NCBI RefSeq assembly: GCF_001644035.1
Contig: NZ_LUUG01000073.1
Location: 1 to 64,000 of the forward strand
DNA length: 64,000 nucleotides
Origin: Methylomonas methanica
GTDB lineage: Bacteria > Pseudomonadota > Gammaproteobacteria > Methylococcales > Methylomonadaceae
Direction of reading: 5' to 3'
Position numbers and translations under genes: made by a program. The notes below the pieces were generated by a model. The model was given only the letters and a program-made list of their open reading frames with translations, did not search any database and was not told where the DNA came from. This document shows, piece by piece, positions 9,217-19,015 of the stretch; the stretch's first letter is position 1; each line of letters opens with the position of its first letter.

Positions 9217-10416
9217 TCACTCCGCCCGTAAAGCTTCCAACGGATTCAATCTGGCGGCTTTGATGGCGGGCACCACGCCTGCCGCGACGCCGATAAACAA
9301 GGAAATCGCAAAGGCGGCAACGATGTAGTTCCAGGCCAATTGCACCGGCAGCGCCGGAACAAAAGCGGCAGCGAGCTTCACCAGTGCCACGCCCAACAAA
9401 ACGCCTCCAGCCCCGCCGACCAAGCTCAGCAGCATCGCTTCGCCGAGAAACAGGTTAAACACCATGCCACGCTCGGCACCGATGGCGCGCAGCAGACCAA
9501 TCTCAGACACCCGTTCCGATACGGCGATGGTCATGATGGTGAGAATACCGACCGAGCCCACCAGCAGCGAGATACTGCCCAGCGCCGCCACCGCCAGCGT
9601 TAAAACGCTGAGCACCGAATCCATTTTTTCCAGCATCTGGTTCTGAGTGACTATCGTAAAATCCTCAGCGCCGTGCCGCGCTATCAAGCGGCGCTTGATA
9701 GCTTGTTCGACAGTTTCCGCACTGGTTTCGCTGCTGTAGAGTAAATCGATTTCCATCAAACTCTGCCGATCGAACATTTCCATGGCCTTGCCGCTGGCGA
9801 TGAATACCGTGTCGTCCAGGTCAAAACCCAACATCTGGCCTTTGGCCTGCATCACGCCGATGACCCGAAACCGGTCGCTGCCGATGCGAATCCGTTGCCC
9901 CAAAGGGCTGGCGTTACCGAATAATTCGGCGCGCATCTTACTGCCCAATACCGCGAAAGCGCGCGGGTTATCGAGGCCATCGTTAGGCAAAAAGCGGCCG
10001 CTATCGACTTTCAGCTGCCAGACTTGCGGCAACGCGGCCCCCACCCCAAATACATTAGCCCGGCGTTGTTTAGCGCCGGCCTCGATCCGGGCATTGCCCT
10101 GTACCAAGGGCATCGCCGCCAGCACATGATCCAGATTTTCCAGACTGGCCGCATCGGCGGTGGATAAAGGCCGCACCGTGCTGATGGTAGCACCGGATAA
10201 GCCAAAGGTAGTCGTTTTACCGGGATAAACCGCGATCAGATGCGTGCCGAACTGGGTAAATTCCGCTAGAACGAAACTATGAATGCCGCGGCCGATGGAG
10301 GTCAAAATCACCACGGCGGCAATGCCGATAATCAAACCCAGCGCCGTCAGCAGGGAGCGTTGTTTATGGCTGCTAATACTGCGTAGCGCCAGTTTGGCTA
10401 AATCCAGCCAATTCAT
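9217..10416 (-). CDS. MacB/FtsX-type ABC transporter permease, copy B
   Basis: 399 aa from the ATG at 10416, with GAGG eight bases upstream; the longer frame to 10440 would overlap the preceding gene. Layout: TM1 near residues 15-40 (RSLLTALGLIIGIAAVVILTS), a periplasmic MacB-PCD domain, then three C-terminal TM helices with the FtsX pattern (VSERVSEIGLLRAIGA). It starts one base after the stop of the neighbouring permease, so they are translationally coupled and probably form a heterodimer. The matching ATPase and adaptor are at 19016-20820. Confidence 0.9.
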   Translation of the reverse strand: MNWLDLAKLALRSISSHKQRSLLTALGLIIGIAAVVILTSIGRGIHSFVLAEFTQFGTHLIAVYPGKTTTFGLSGATISTVRPLSTADAASLENLDHVLAAMPLVQGNARIEAGAKQRRANVFGVGAALPQVWQLKVDSGRFLPNDGLDNPRAFAVLGSKMRAELFGNASPLGQRIRIGSDRFRVIGVMQAKGQMLGFDLDDTVFIASGKAMEMFDRQSLMEIDLLYSSETSAETVEQAIKRRLIARHGAEDFTIVTQNQMLEKMDSVLSVLTLAVAALGSISLLVGSVGILTIMTIAVSERVSEIGLLRAIGAERGMVFNLFLGEAMLLSLVGGAGGVLLGVALVKLAAAFVPALPVQLAWNYIVAAFAISLFIGVAAGVVPAIKAARLNPLEALRAE

Positions 10417-10417
10417 C

Positions 10418-11623
10418 TTAGCGCCTCGCCAAAGCCGCAACCGGGTCCAACCGCGCCGCCTTCCGGGCAGGCATTACCCCGAAAATCAAGCCGGTGGCCA
10501 GCGCCACCGCCAAGGCCGACAGTCGGGCCCAAAGCGGCAAAGCGACCGGAAAATTAGGATACAGCCACTGCAATACCAAGATACCGAACTGCCCTATCAC
10601 GCTGCCGACCACTGCGCCAGCCAGGGATAGCAAGGCCGCTTCGCATAAAAACCAGCGCTGCAACTGGCCTTGGGTGGCGCCCAAGGCTTTCAGCAAACCA
10701 ATCTCCGCCGTGCGTTGGCTGACGCTGACCAGCATCACATTCATCACCAATACCCCCGCGACCGCCAGACTGACCGCCGCAATGCCGGCTACGGTAAAGG
10801 TCAATGCGGTAAGGATTTTGTCGAAGGTATTCACCACGCTGTCCTGGGTAATCACGGTCACATCGTCCTCGCCTTCGTGGCGCAGCTTGATGATATTGCG
10901 GACCTCGTCAACGGCTTTATACATAGCGGCTTCCGAATGCGCCTCAATTAAAATCCGAAACAAGGAATGGCTGTCGAACAAGGCTAGCGCGGACGCCACC
11001 GGCACAATGATGAGTTCGTCGAAACCGGTGCCTATTGATTGACCTTCCTTGGCCAACACGCCAATCACTCGAAACCGGCGGTCGTTGATACGCAGCCATT
11101 GGCCAACCGCTTGCTGATGCGCGAACAATTCGTCACTGATAGTTTTGCCGATCACGCACACCGAAATTTCTTTATCGGCATCGGCCTCCGGCAGAAACTG
11201 GCCTTGGGCCATCGTCAAATGCCGCACGCGCAGCAAAGCATGCGTGGAGCCCATTACATTGGTTTCCCGCTCCAGACCGCCGACGGACACCGGCGCCGAG
11301 CCGATGCTGACCGGCGCAATCGCCGCCACCTGCCGGCTGCGAAACAAGGCGGCGGCATCGTCCAACGTTAGATCGCGCGGGGTTTCACCAAACAGAGGTG
11401 GATGGCCGCCGGTGGTTTCGGTGCGACCGGGCAGGACGATGACCAGATGGGTGCCCAGCGATTCGAATTCGTGGACTACATAATTGCGGGCACTATCGCC
11501 CAATGCGGTCAACACATTTACGGCAGCCACGCCTATGCTCATCGCCAAAATAATCAGCGCGGCGCGTAGGGGCTGGGTCCGGATGGCTTTGCCGGCCTGA
11601 AGGAGTAAGTCTTTACTGAGCAT
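10418..11623 (-). CDS. MacB/FtsX-type ABC transporter permease, copy A
   Basis: 401 aa with the same architecture as its downstream partner: N-terminal TM (ALIILAMSIGVAAVNVLTAL), a periplasmic domain of about 220 residues, and three C-terminal TM helices with VSQRTAEIGLLKALGA. No ATPase domain is fused, unlike E. coli MacB. It likely forms the transmembrane part of a tripartite exporter or a lipoprotein/peptide extrusion pump together with 9217-10416. Confidence 0.9.
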   Translation of the reverse strand: MLSKDLLLQAGKAIRTQPLRAALIILAMSIGVAAVNVLTALGDSARNYVVHEFESLGTHLVIVLPGRTETTGGHPPLFGETPRDLTLDDAAALFRSRQVAAIAPVSIGSAPVSVGGLERETNVMGSTHALLRVRHLTMAQGQFLPEADADKEISVCVIGKTISDELFAHQQAVGQWLRINDRRFRVIGVLAKEGQSIGTGFDELIIVPVASALALFDSHSLFRILIEAHSEAAMYKAVDEVRNIIKLRHEGEDDVTVITQDSVVNTFDKILTALTFTVAGIAAVSLAVAGVLVMNVMLVSVSQRTAEIGLLKALGATQGQLQRWFLCEAALLSLAGAVVGSVIGQFGILVLQWLYPNFPVALPLWARLSALAVALATGLIFGVMPARKAARLDPVAALARR

Positions 11624-11749
11624 GGCGATAGGGTAACAAGCTTAACCGGCAGTTTAGCTGGAACCGCCAACAAATACCCAGCTAAAACGCAAACGCTTCA
11701 TAGACTGCGAGATTAAAACCTTGAGCTTAGGTTTTCCGGCGGCTGAGCG

Positions 11750-11792
11750 GAGCTTCGCCGAAGCCAGCCAGCGCGGAGTCGGCGAAGCTCAG
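11750..11792. repeat. REP-like inverted repeat upstream of the permease pair
   Basis: The stretch pairs GAGCTTCGCCGA with TCGGCGAAGCTC around a spacer of about 20 bases. It sits in the 197-bp gap between the permease pair and the amidohydrolase gene, so it could separate two transcription units. There is no T-run. Confidence 0.5.
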
Positions 11793-11820
11793 CGCATAGC
11801 CCCCAGAGAACCGGGGCCAA

Positions 11821-13029
11821 TCAGCTTCCGAAGTAATTTATTATCAGTTTTCCGCCGGACATCACCAAATCAGGATATTCCAACAATTTAAGCTTTTGCA
11901 TCGGGTCGCCTTTTACCGCGATCATATCGGCCGGCGCGCCGGGCAATAAGGTGCCAAGCAAAGGAATATTCAGGTATTGACCGGCATTGGAGGTTGCTAT
12001 CCGAATCACGTCCAACGGCGTCATACCTGCCAGATGTTGCAGGTACAGCAACTCCTGGCCGTCTATGCCCCAGGGAATATCGGGATGAGCGATTTCCGCG
12101 CCGTACAAAAACTCCGCGCCCAGCTCGGCTAAGCGTCTGACATTGCTGCTCACTCCCGAACATTTGGACAAGGTGTCGATGGTGCTGACGATTCTGACCT
12201 GCTGTGCCACGGCCCGATGCAGTTGTGCGTCAGGCAGAGTTTCGCATGGTGTATGTGCCCATTCGTCGATGCCGACGTCCAAAGCCAATTGTGCGCCTTT
12301 AGACTCCGCAAGATGTGCCGCCACCCGGCGACCCAGTTGATGCGCTTCATCGACGATGGCCGCCAACACAACCGGAGATAACATCGGCCAGCTATGAGGC
12401 TTATCATGCATTTTGGAGTGCGCGTGTTGGGCGTGAGCGTGTCCGCCAGACCAGGGCGCGCCTGCTTCGCCACCCGGCTCCAGCGCCACTTTGATCACTA
12501 CCGCGCCACCTGCCACCAGTTTACGCACCGCTTGCCGCGCTTGTTGCGCGTCGGCTACCGGCATGGCAATGTCGGTTTCGCCCAGATTAGGTATCGGATA
12601 GCCTGCCGGCGCGGTTAAAATCGGCCCTGACGTCATTAGCCTTAAGCTGCCGTCGCCGCCGTAAGGCTGATGCAGCGGCCCGCCGACATCGCGCACCGTG
12701 GTGACTCCATGGCGCAACACTGTATCGGCCGGTACGTGTTGATAGCTTAAATGCGCGTGTAACTCGATAAAACCCGGCAATAAGGTTGCATCGCCGAGAT
12801 CGAGTCGGGGTGCACCGCTATCGTTAAAGGCTTCCCGGCCGTCTATCCTGGCGACCTTGCCCTCGCTTATCAGCACCGCCGCATCGGTTCTGAGCGTATA
12901 GCCATCGAAAACCCGCGCCGCCGAGATTAGCAGCGGTTGGTCTTGGGCGAAGGCGGCGCTGCCCGGCAAAGTCAGCGCCAGCACCGATAGCAATTGGAGG
13001 CAGCGATTGAAACTAAATTGAGATTTCAT
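11821..13029 (-). CDS. Exported amidohydrolase (imidazolonepropionase-like) with His-rich insertion
   Basis: 402 aa from the ATG at 13029, which gives a clean signal peptide ending around AFAQ; the frame is open to 13128 but that start would overlap the receptor gene. Metal-binding residues of the amidohydrolase superfamily are visible: His91/His93 in ELHAHLSY, Lys180 in VIKVALEPGG, His239 in VAAHLAES, His259 in DEWAHT, and an Asp near 317. Residues about 197-212 form a loop with six His (GGHAHAQHAHSKMHDKPH) absent from typical members. Probable role: hydrolysis of a cyclic amide or peptide-like bond in the periplasm. It follows the TonB receptor by 65 bp. Confidence 0.85.
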   Translation of the reverse strand: MKSQFSFNRCLQLLSVLALTLPGSAAFAQDQPLLISAARVFDGYTLRTDAAVLISEGKVARIDGREAFNDSGAPRLDLGDATLLPGFIELHAHLSYQHVPADTVLRHGVTTVRDVGGPLHQPYGGDGSLRLMTSGPILTAPAGYPIPNLGETDIAMPVADAQQARQAVRKLVAGGAVVIKVALEPGGEAGAPWSGGHAHAQHAHSKMHDKPHSWPMLSPVVLAAIVDEAHQLGRRVAAHLAESKGAQLALDVGIDEWAHTPCETLPDAQLHRAVAQQVRIVSTIDTLSKCSGVSSNVRRLAELGAEFLYGAEIAHPDIPWGIDGQELLYLQHLAGMTPLDVIRIATSNAGQYLNIPLLGTLLPGAPADMIAVKGDPMQKLKLLEYPDLVMSGGKLIINYFGS

Positions 13030-13094
13030 GGCTATTTCGCAAAAAGCAGCGCCGGCGGAAACCGGCTCTGTCGAGTTGAAGTGGATTAAATCGC

Positions 13095-15086
13095 CTAGAA
13101 GCTGGCAGCAATACCGATTTGCCCCCAAATGCCAGGCATTTGATAACCGGGGCGGTATACATAGCGCTTGTCGAACAAGTTTTCCACGCTGACAAAGAGT
13201 TCGCCTTTTTTGCCCAACCCGGCAATCGGATAGGCCAGCCGGGTATTCGCCACGGTAAAGGCTTCGACACGTTGGTTATTTACTTCGCCGACATTCCGGG
13301 CTCTGTTCAACGCCCAGGTTCTTGATTGATATTGCAGGTCGAAGGAAAAACGCAGCGGACCAATCGGGCCATTGATACCGGCGGTCACCGCTTGTTCCGG
13401 GGTGTAGGGCAAATTCGGGATGCTGGGGTTTAATAAGGTCAATCCCGCAAACAGACTCCAATCGGCGAATAGCTCCTGCTTGACGGAGGCTTCCAAACCG
13501 CGCATCCAGTACGAGCCGAAATTGAGATAAGCACCCTGGGTTAAGTCGAACACGTAGCGGTTTTTGACATTATCGATGAAAAAACTCAAATCGATTTTTG
13601 TGGTTTTGAACGGCGAGGCTTTTAACCCCACTTCGGCATGATCGACATTTTCAGGCGACAAATTTTGCCAGCCGTTGGCTGAAAAATTCGGTAAAAAGCC
13701 GCCGGAAAACATATTTAACGGCACATTCGACAAGGCACCGGCGTTAGCCGCCGCGTCAATGCCGGGATAATTGACGCCATTCGAGACGTTGCCGAATAAG
13801 GTCAAATCATCCGAGACAAATGACAAACCGGCGTGCGGCGAAGCTTTGGATTTATAGTGACTATGATCGTAAAAACGCACGCCGATAGATGGCACCATCA
13901 CCCAGTCTTTGTTCAACACCACGTCGTGATTCAAGGCCACATAAGGGCTGGTCAGCCTGAAAGTGGGTGTGGCGAATTGGTACACTTGGTTGCCGGTTTG
14001 AGCACCCAGATTGGTCACTTTACCGTTCAGCCATTCGTTATCGATACCGGCCAGTAAGGTGCCGCCCTGCCACGGCGAAAACTGTTCCTTCCAGCGAAAA
14101 CCGTCCATGCTGTATTGACTGAGCAGATTCGAGCGGTTGTCGGCAAAGCCGGTGAAGTAAGTGTTTTGACTTAACCAGTTACCGTCTCCGCCGTTATGGT
14201 AAAGGGTAAATTTACCGTGCCAATCGCCGTGCTCGTGACTAACACTGGCGGCAACCATACCGGCAACCGTATCGTACTCACCGATAGGCGGCGTTACCCC
14301 GTACTGCCCGGGATCGCCGGCTCTGTTATCCGCGTACAGAAAAGTCACGTCCGAACGCCATTGCGGACTTAGCTGATAGCCGGCTTTACCCATCACGTTG
14401 CGCAATTCGCCATAGCCATTTTGGCGATGACCGTCCGATTTAGCATAGCCTTGCGCCAGCGAGAAATCGAAATCGCCGTATTTGCCCTGCACATCCGCTT
14501 GCTCGGTAATCGTGCCGAAAAAGCCGCCGGACAAACGGCCGCTACCGTGTAGACCGTCCTCGATCGCGGTTTTGGTTTGCAGGTTGATCGAGCCGAAATT
14601 GTTGCCGTTGATATGCGGTTGCGGGCCCTTGTACACCGTAATCGATTGCATGCCGTTGACGGGCAACAAATCCAGCAAGGGATGGTTCCAAGTGGCCATA
14701 TACATAGGAATATCGTCGATATAGGTTTTAATCTCGCTACCCGGCCGGCCCGTGCCTTGACCGCGAATCGAAACCGCACCGCCCTGGTCGCCGCCGAAGG
14801 CGCCGACCGGGTTATAGCGCGAGATTTGCACGCCGGGCGTTCTTTTCAACACTGACGCCAAATCCAGCGCATTCTGATCGCGGATTTGCTCTTCGGTCAC
14901 AACCGCGGACACGCCGGAGAACTCGTCCACATGGTTTTCTTCGATAATGGGGCTGGCGACTACCTCGGTGGAATCGAGTTCGTCAGTCTTTTCCTCCGCC
15001 ATCACGGCGGCACTGGCTTGCAGTAGCGCCAAGGAAACCAGCAAGGGCTTGGGTAAATTCAGTAGGGGCAGCGAGGCATATTTCAT
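13095..15086 (-). CDS. TonB-dependent outer-membrane receptor
   Basis: 663 aa from the ATG at 15086 (signal peptide MKYASLPLLNLP...ASAAVMAEE). A plug domain spans about residues 50-165 (ALDLASVLKRTPGV, VSIRGQGTGRPG, YIDDIPMYM, ITVYKGPQ). A 22-strand-type barrel follows and ends in an aromatic residue (IGIAASF). It has the FecA-like plug style but no N-terminal signalling domain. Substrate unknown; ferric siderophores or other metal chelates are typical. It is divergent from an AraC-type regulator and upstream of the amidohydrolase, suggesting one regulated uptake-and-processing unit. Confidence 0.9.
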   Translation of the reverse strand: MKYASLPLLNLPKPLLVSLALLQASAAVMAEEKTDELDSTEVVASPIIEENHVDEFSGVSAVVTEEQIRDQNALDLASVLKRTPGVQISRYNPVGAFGGDQGGAVSIRGQGTGRPGSEIKTYIDDIPMYMATWNHPLLDLLPVNGMQSITVYKGPQPHINGNNFGSINLQTKTAIEDGLHGSGRLSGGFFGTITEQADVQGKYGDFDFSLAQGYAKSDGHRQNGYGELRNVMGKAGYQLSPQWRSDVTFLYADNRAGDPGQYGVTPPIGEYDTVAGMVAASVSHEHGDWHGKFTLYHNGGDGNWLSQNTYFTGFADNRSNLLSQYSMDGFRWKEQFSPWQGGTLLAGIDNEWLNGKVTNLGAQTGNQVYQFATPTFRLTSPYVALNHDVVLNKDWVMVPSIGVRFYDHSHYKSKASPHAGLSFVSDDLTLFGNVSNGVNYPGIDAAANAGALSNVPLNMFSGGFLPNFSANGWQNLSPENVDHAEVGLKASPFKTTKIDLSFFIDNVKNRYVFDLTQGAYLNFGSYWMRGLEASVKQELFADWSLFAGLTLLNPSIPNLPYTPEQAVTAGINGPIGPLRFSFDLQYQSRTWALNRARNVGEVNNQRVEAFTVANTRLAYPIAGLGKKGELFVSVENLFDKRYVYRPGYQMPGIWGQIGIAASF

Positions 15087-15384
15087 GATAATTCCAGTCA
15101 ACATTCGGCAAATATAAAACCCGATCCACCAAACATTTATCGATTAATGTTCGAATATGGAAAGCGTTTATCACAATGCTGATTTTAACGAATCACCCGC
15201 AGCAGCCTAAGCTCCTTTCATATGCTAAAAGTAATATTTTTTATGCTATAAGTAGTAGCCGGTAATGTCTGGCGTTTCGATTATTTCATCCAAAAAACTC
15301 GGCAGCCTATTTAATAACTATTAATTAAGCCAAATAACACAGTTTAAATAAAATTTGCCCGTTGCTAACCACACAGAGATTGCC
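15087..15384. promoter_or_regulatory. Divergent control region, TonB receptor / AraC regulator
   Basis: 298 bp, clearly AT-richer than the flanking genes, between two divergent starts. It holds several A/T runs compatible with promoters in both directions. I cannot assign a confident operator; a Fur-like site is not obvious by eye. An AraC-type activator site here is the expected arrangement. Confidence 0.5.
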
Positions 15385-16350
15385 ATGACAAAAAAAACGG
15401 CGGGACGCTGGCGCATAAAAAACGAAGAATTGCAGTCCCAACAGCAAGGCAACTGCCTGACTGAGTATCTACCGAATGAAATGGGCAAAGGGCACTCGAC
15501 TTTGTTTCCGCTCGATCAGGATCTGAACTATATCGAAACCCATTATCAGCCCAGTCAGGATTTAGCTATCCTGACCCGGATGGATCAGCACAACCCTCGT
15601 CTGGTTGTGACTTTGGGCATGCAAGGGCAATCGCGATTCGTTGATGCGCAAGGCCGCGAAATTACTTTTAATGAAGGCTATACGTCGATAACCGCATTTA
15701 GCTCCAGTATTGGCGAACGCCAATATCAAGCCAATAATCCGATGGCTCAAGTGCGCTTTTCGATGAGTAAGTCCTGGTTGAGTAGATATTTCGGCGAAAA
15801 TACCGCAACGCGATTTTTTAATAAGAACGGCATTAATTTAATAAGCTATAAACCGATTTCGAACGCGGCATTAATTGCCACGCGACAGTTATTAAATTGC
15901 GATGCGGATAACCCGGTAAAACATGTATTTATGCACGGCCAAGCCATGTCGATATTAGCCGCCGAAATGGGCCATCTATGGCAAGACGATCAGAAGAGCT
16001 CGCCGGTATTTTCGCAAAAAGACAAGGCCATAGCCCAAGCCGCACGCAGTATTCTATTAAATGAATATAAAAACCCGCCGTCGGTTGCGGAATTATCAAA
16101 ACGCGTCGGCACTAATCAATTTAAATTAAAGCAATTGTTTCATCATTTTTTTAATACTACGCCATATGGCTTATTATTAGAGATTAGAATGAAAACCGCA
16201 TATCAGTTATTGGAATCCAGCCGCTGTCAAATCGACATTGCCGCCGCCCACGTCGGATACAATCACGCCAGCAATTTCAGCAGCGCTTTTAGCAAATATT
16301 TCGGAATATCCCCCGGCAATATTGCCAAAAACCACACATCCAAACCTTAA
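15385..16350 (+). CDS. AraC-family transcriptional regulator (PchR-like)
   Basis: 321 aa from the ATG at 15385; a TTG at 15355 is also in frame. The C-terminal 100 residues are a double helix-turn-helix AraC domain (PSVAELSKRVGTNQFKLKQLF, then DIAAAHVGYNHASNFSSAFSKYFGISP). The KLKQLFHHFF core resembles PchR/YbtA-type regulators that sense a siderophore and activate its receptor. The N-terminal half is a ligand-binding domain. Codon use is AT-richer than neighbours. Being divergent from the TonB receptor, it likely controls it. Confidence 0.88.
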   Translation: MTKKTAGRWRIKNEELQSQQQGNCLTEYLPNEMGKGHSTLFPLDQDLNYIETHYQPSQDLAILTRMDQHNPRLVVTLGMQGQSRFVDAQGREITFNEGYTSITAFSSSIGERQYQANNPMAQVRFSMSKSWLSRYFGENTATRFFNKNGINLISYKPISNAALIATRQLLNCDADNPVKHVFMHGQAMSILAAEMGHLWQDDQKSSPVFSQKDKAIAQAARSILLNEYKNPPSVAELSKRVGTNQFKLKQLFHHFFNTTPYGLLLEIRMKTAYQLLESSRCQIDIAAAHVGYNHASNFSSAFSKYFGISPGNIAKNHTSKP

Positions 16351-16494
16351 GGGTTTACTATAGGCGCGGCTCCGACAAAACTCGTGTGTCGGTAGCCGGC
16401 AGGACGATGCGTATTTTGGATTCGCAGACCATTAGACCGAGCCGATACGGCCGGATTTAAACCCATTCGCTCTTACCTCCCCAGCCAAACACCA

Positions 16495-17409
16495 GTGCCA
16501 GCCGACACTAATCAGCCGCAATCCATTCAGACTCCCAACCCTATCTTGCCGCCATCTAACAGCCGCCTCGGTCTAATCTATATGCTGGTCGCTTGCGTGT
16601 TGTTTTCGGTTATGAACGCCGGCGCGTACGCCATCGGCCTACTTGATACCGGCTTGCCGCCCAGCATGATCAGCTTTATCCGCATTCTGGCCAATTTATT
16701 GATTCTGACAGTCCCGGCGTTGATCGGCGGCCGACTGAGCGGTCTGTTCGGCGATGCCCGCCCGTCGTTGTGGTTGCGCGGCTTGTTCGGTAGCACGGCC
16801 TTGATGCTGTCATTTGCCGCCATCGCCCGCATTGGTCCGGGCGAGAGCGCGTTTCTTACCGCCAGCAGCGGCGTGTTCGTGATGCTGTTAGGGCCAGTGG
16901 TGCTGGGCCAAAAAAACTCGCTGCTGGTTTGGCTGGCGATTATCGGCTCATTCAGTGGGGTGTCCTTATTATTCGACCTGGAAAATAGCCACAACTTGTT
17001 CGGCCAAGCCATGGCCTTGCTGGCCGGCCTGCTGTCGGCGCTGGCGTATTTGATGGTGGCGCGCGCCGGGCGCAGCAATACGCCGCAAACGGTAATCTTC
17101 TATTTTTGTCTGGTCGGTTTGGTGTTACACGGTTTTTATTTTGCGCGCTTTGGCTATCGGCTGCCGGACTCGCCCGAAAGCTGGGGCTTATTGCTCTTGG
17201 TAGGTCTGTCGGGCAGCGGCGCGCAACATTACATGACCCGGGCTTATCAAGCGGCGCCAGCGGCCTTGGTGAGCTCCATCGGCTATTTGGCCCCGGTATT
17301 AAGCCTGGCCTGGAGCGTCTTGCTATTCGAACAAATTCCCGGCCAAACCGCTCTGCTTGGCGCCGCACTGATTTTAGTGTTTGGCGTGATGTTGCCGTTT
17401 CTACGTTAA
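16495..17409 (+). CDS. DMT/EamA-family transporter
   Basis: 304 aa from a GTG at 16495, without a clear ribosome site; the first in-frame ATG would fall inside TM1, so an upstream start is needed. About ten hydrophobic helices in two repeats (LGLIYMLVACVLFSVMNAG opens the first, GQAMALLAGLLSALAYLMVA the second) with short loops, as in EamA drug/metabolite exporters. The C-terminal EamA motif (AAPAALVSSIGYLAPVLSLAWSVLLF) is typical. Substrate unknown. It lies alone between genes on the other strand. Confidence 0.85.
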   Translation: MPADTNQPQSIQTPNPILPPSNSRLGLIYMLVACVLFSVMNAGAYAIGLLDTGLPPSMISFIRILANLLILTVPALIGGRLSGLFGDARPSLWLRGLFGSTALMLSFAAIARIGPGESAFLTASSGVFVMLLGPVVLGQKNSLLVWLAIIGSFSGVSLLFDLENSHNLFGQAMALLAGLLSALAYLMVARAGRSNTPQTVIFYFCLVGLVLHGFYFARFGYRLPDSPESWGLLLLVGLSGSGAQHYMTRAYQAAPAALVSSIGYLAPVLSLAWSVLLFEQIPGQTALLGAALILVFGVMLPFLR

Positions 17410-17524
17410 GCTAGACCGGCCAGGCCCCTGTTATTGCATTATGAGATACCGTGGTGCTTGCAACGCCTGACCATAGGCATGATGCAGTGATTGCTGAATT
17501 GGCCGGCGCTTTCGAGACCAGATT

Positions 17525-18424
17525 TTAAACTGCAACTTTGCAATAAGAGGGAATCCAACTGCGAGCGATCATGTAGTCCGGCAATTCGTTAAAATCAAAG
17601 GCCTCGCCATGCGCGATCATTTGTTTGACATCGAACAGCTCGCCCACTTCCGGGATATCTTGATAAAACAGGGTGTAAAACGGCTTAACCAGATAGCGGG
17701 CAATCTTAATACCCAATGGCCCGATGAAATTACGGCGCTGGCCGACATGGGCGACTTCGTCGATGGTGATTTCGTCCAGCAAGGCTTTCAGACGATCCCG
17801 AACTTCCGGCTCGTCGGCCAATAACGCGTCGAATAACTGATACAGATGGCAATAGAAGCTGACACCCATTAACTCGGTGACGAAGGCCGGCGTATCCATC
17901 AATACCCCCGGCAACTTGGGAAACTGTTCGTAGATCATTTCCTTAAACGGGGTCAACGGTTCCCATACCACCCGATCTAATCCGCAGGTCTTCAGCATTT
18001 CATCGAACAAACGCCAATGGCAAAATTCTTCGGCCAGATGCACTCGGGAAATTTTGTCTTCCACGCTATGCGAATTAGCCATATCCGGCACCACATCCCA
18101 GGCGCCTTTAATACCCACCCACTCGTGGCGCGCGAACTTATAAATTCCGCACAGCAACAAAGTCAGCTTGTCCATGGATTTTGGATCGTCCACCATCTTC
18201 ACATAATTGCGATAAAACGCTTCCGGGTCTGCCAAAGGCTTGCGCAAGCGCACGGGATCATTTTGAAAATACGCCAATCGTTCGCGTTTTTTAGCCAAAT
18301 CCCGGTCTGCTTCCAGCAACTCACCACCATGTTGTTGGGTAAACAGCCAATAATCGGCAAAATTTTCCTGCCGTTGCGCGTCGCTGGCGGGCGTAAAAAT
18401 AGAACGATATTTGGCCTGAGTCAC
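17525..18424 (-). CDS. Ferritin-like putative diiron protein, function unknown
   Basis: 299 aa, GTG start with GGGA upstream. All-helical by appearance. Two carboxylate-His motifs fit a diiron centre: Glu132/133-x-x-His136 in AEEFCHWRLF, and Glu223-x-x-His226 in DEITIDEVAHVGQRR. Other acidic residues that could complete the site are Glu101 and Glu184. Many ferritin-superfamily oxygenases have this spacing. I do not recognise the exact family. No ferredoxin or reductase partner adjoins it. It precedes no gene closely on its strand. Confidence 0.6.
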   Translation of the reverse strand: MTQAKYRSIFTPASDAQRQENFADYWLFTQQHGGELLEADRDLAKKRERLAYFQNDPVRLRKPLADPEAFYRNYVKMVDDPKSMDKLTLLLCGIYKFARHEWVGIKGAWDVVPDMANSHSVEDKISRVHLAEEFCHWRLFDEMLKTCGLDRVVWEPLTPFKEMIYEQFPKLPGVLMDTPAFVTELMGVSFYCHLYQLFDALLADEPEVRDRLKALLDEITIDEVAHVGQRRNFIGPLGIKIARYLVKPFYTLFYQDIPEVGELFDVKQMIAHGEAFDFNELPDYMIARSWIPSYCKVAV

Positions 18425-18489
18425 AAAATATTTCCCAATCTGCGGATAAAGACGCAGATTCTAACGAATTAATGACTTAAGGGTAGATT

Positions 18490-18897
18490 TTAAAATTTTT
18501 CCGTCGAGGAAATCGTTTGATTGCTCGATTCCCGCTGCATTCCCAACCAATTCAACGCATCGTCGCGATTATTGAAAATCCGGTAAACCCAATCGGCATC
18601 CCTGGGCATTGACAACATAACTTGGGTGGTCAGCTGGCTGATGTGGCTATAAACCACAAATGCGGCCGCTTTAATACCGGGCAAGGTGCCAAGTGCGGTT
18701 TGCGAGGCAAAGTCATAGTGGTAGGCGTTTACTTTGTGCACCAGCAGCAGATAGGGCCTCCGCAAATGCGCAACGATCCACGCATGATATTCGTCGACAC
18801 GAGCCAAGTTAAATTCCACACCCTCATCGACAACAAACTCCGCCAAGTCCTCATCCAGCTTGATGGCATTGCAAAAACTTAATCTAAATCGCTCCAT
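18490..18897 (-). CDS. Conserved hypothetical, SpoIIAA/STAS-like
   Basis: 135 aa from the ATG at 18897, which has an excellent GGGAGGGA site; upstream frame to 18984 lacks one. The alternating pattern (PYLLLVHKVNAYHYDFASQTALGTLPGIKAAAFVVYSH) and the C-terminal FNNRDDALNWL helix are typical of the SpoIIAA-like/STAS-fold proteins, whose last helix often ends in AxxWL. No function is established. It lies between the exporter ATPase and the ferritin-like gene on the same strand. Confidence 0.65.
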   Translation of the reverse strand: MERFRLSFCNAIKLDEDLAEFVVDEGVEFNLARVDEYHAWIVAHLRRPYLLLVHKVNAYHYDFASQTALGTLPGIKAAAFVVYSHISQLTTQVMLSMPRDADWVYRIFNNRDDALNWLGMQRESSNQTISSTEKF

Positions 18898-19015
18898 CGT
18901 CCCTCCCCGGCCCACTGGCGCGTTAACTCTGTGGACAGTATCGCACAACCAGGAAAAGTCTAACGACAAAGTTATCGCCGCCAAGCTTTTTTTAGCGCCA
19001 CCCTAACTGAAAAAA

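Noticed and set aside
11888-12163. Frames inside the amidohydrolase gene
   Set aside because: Out of frame with a gene that has all expected metal ligands.
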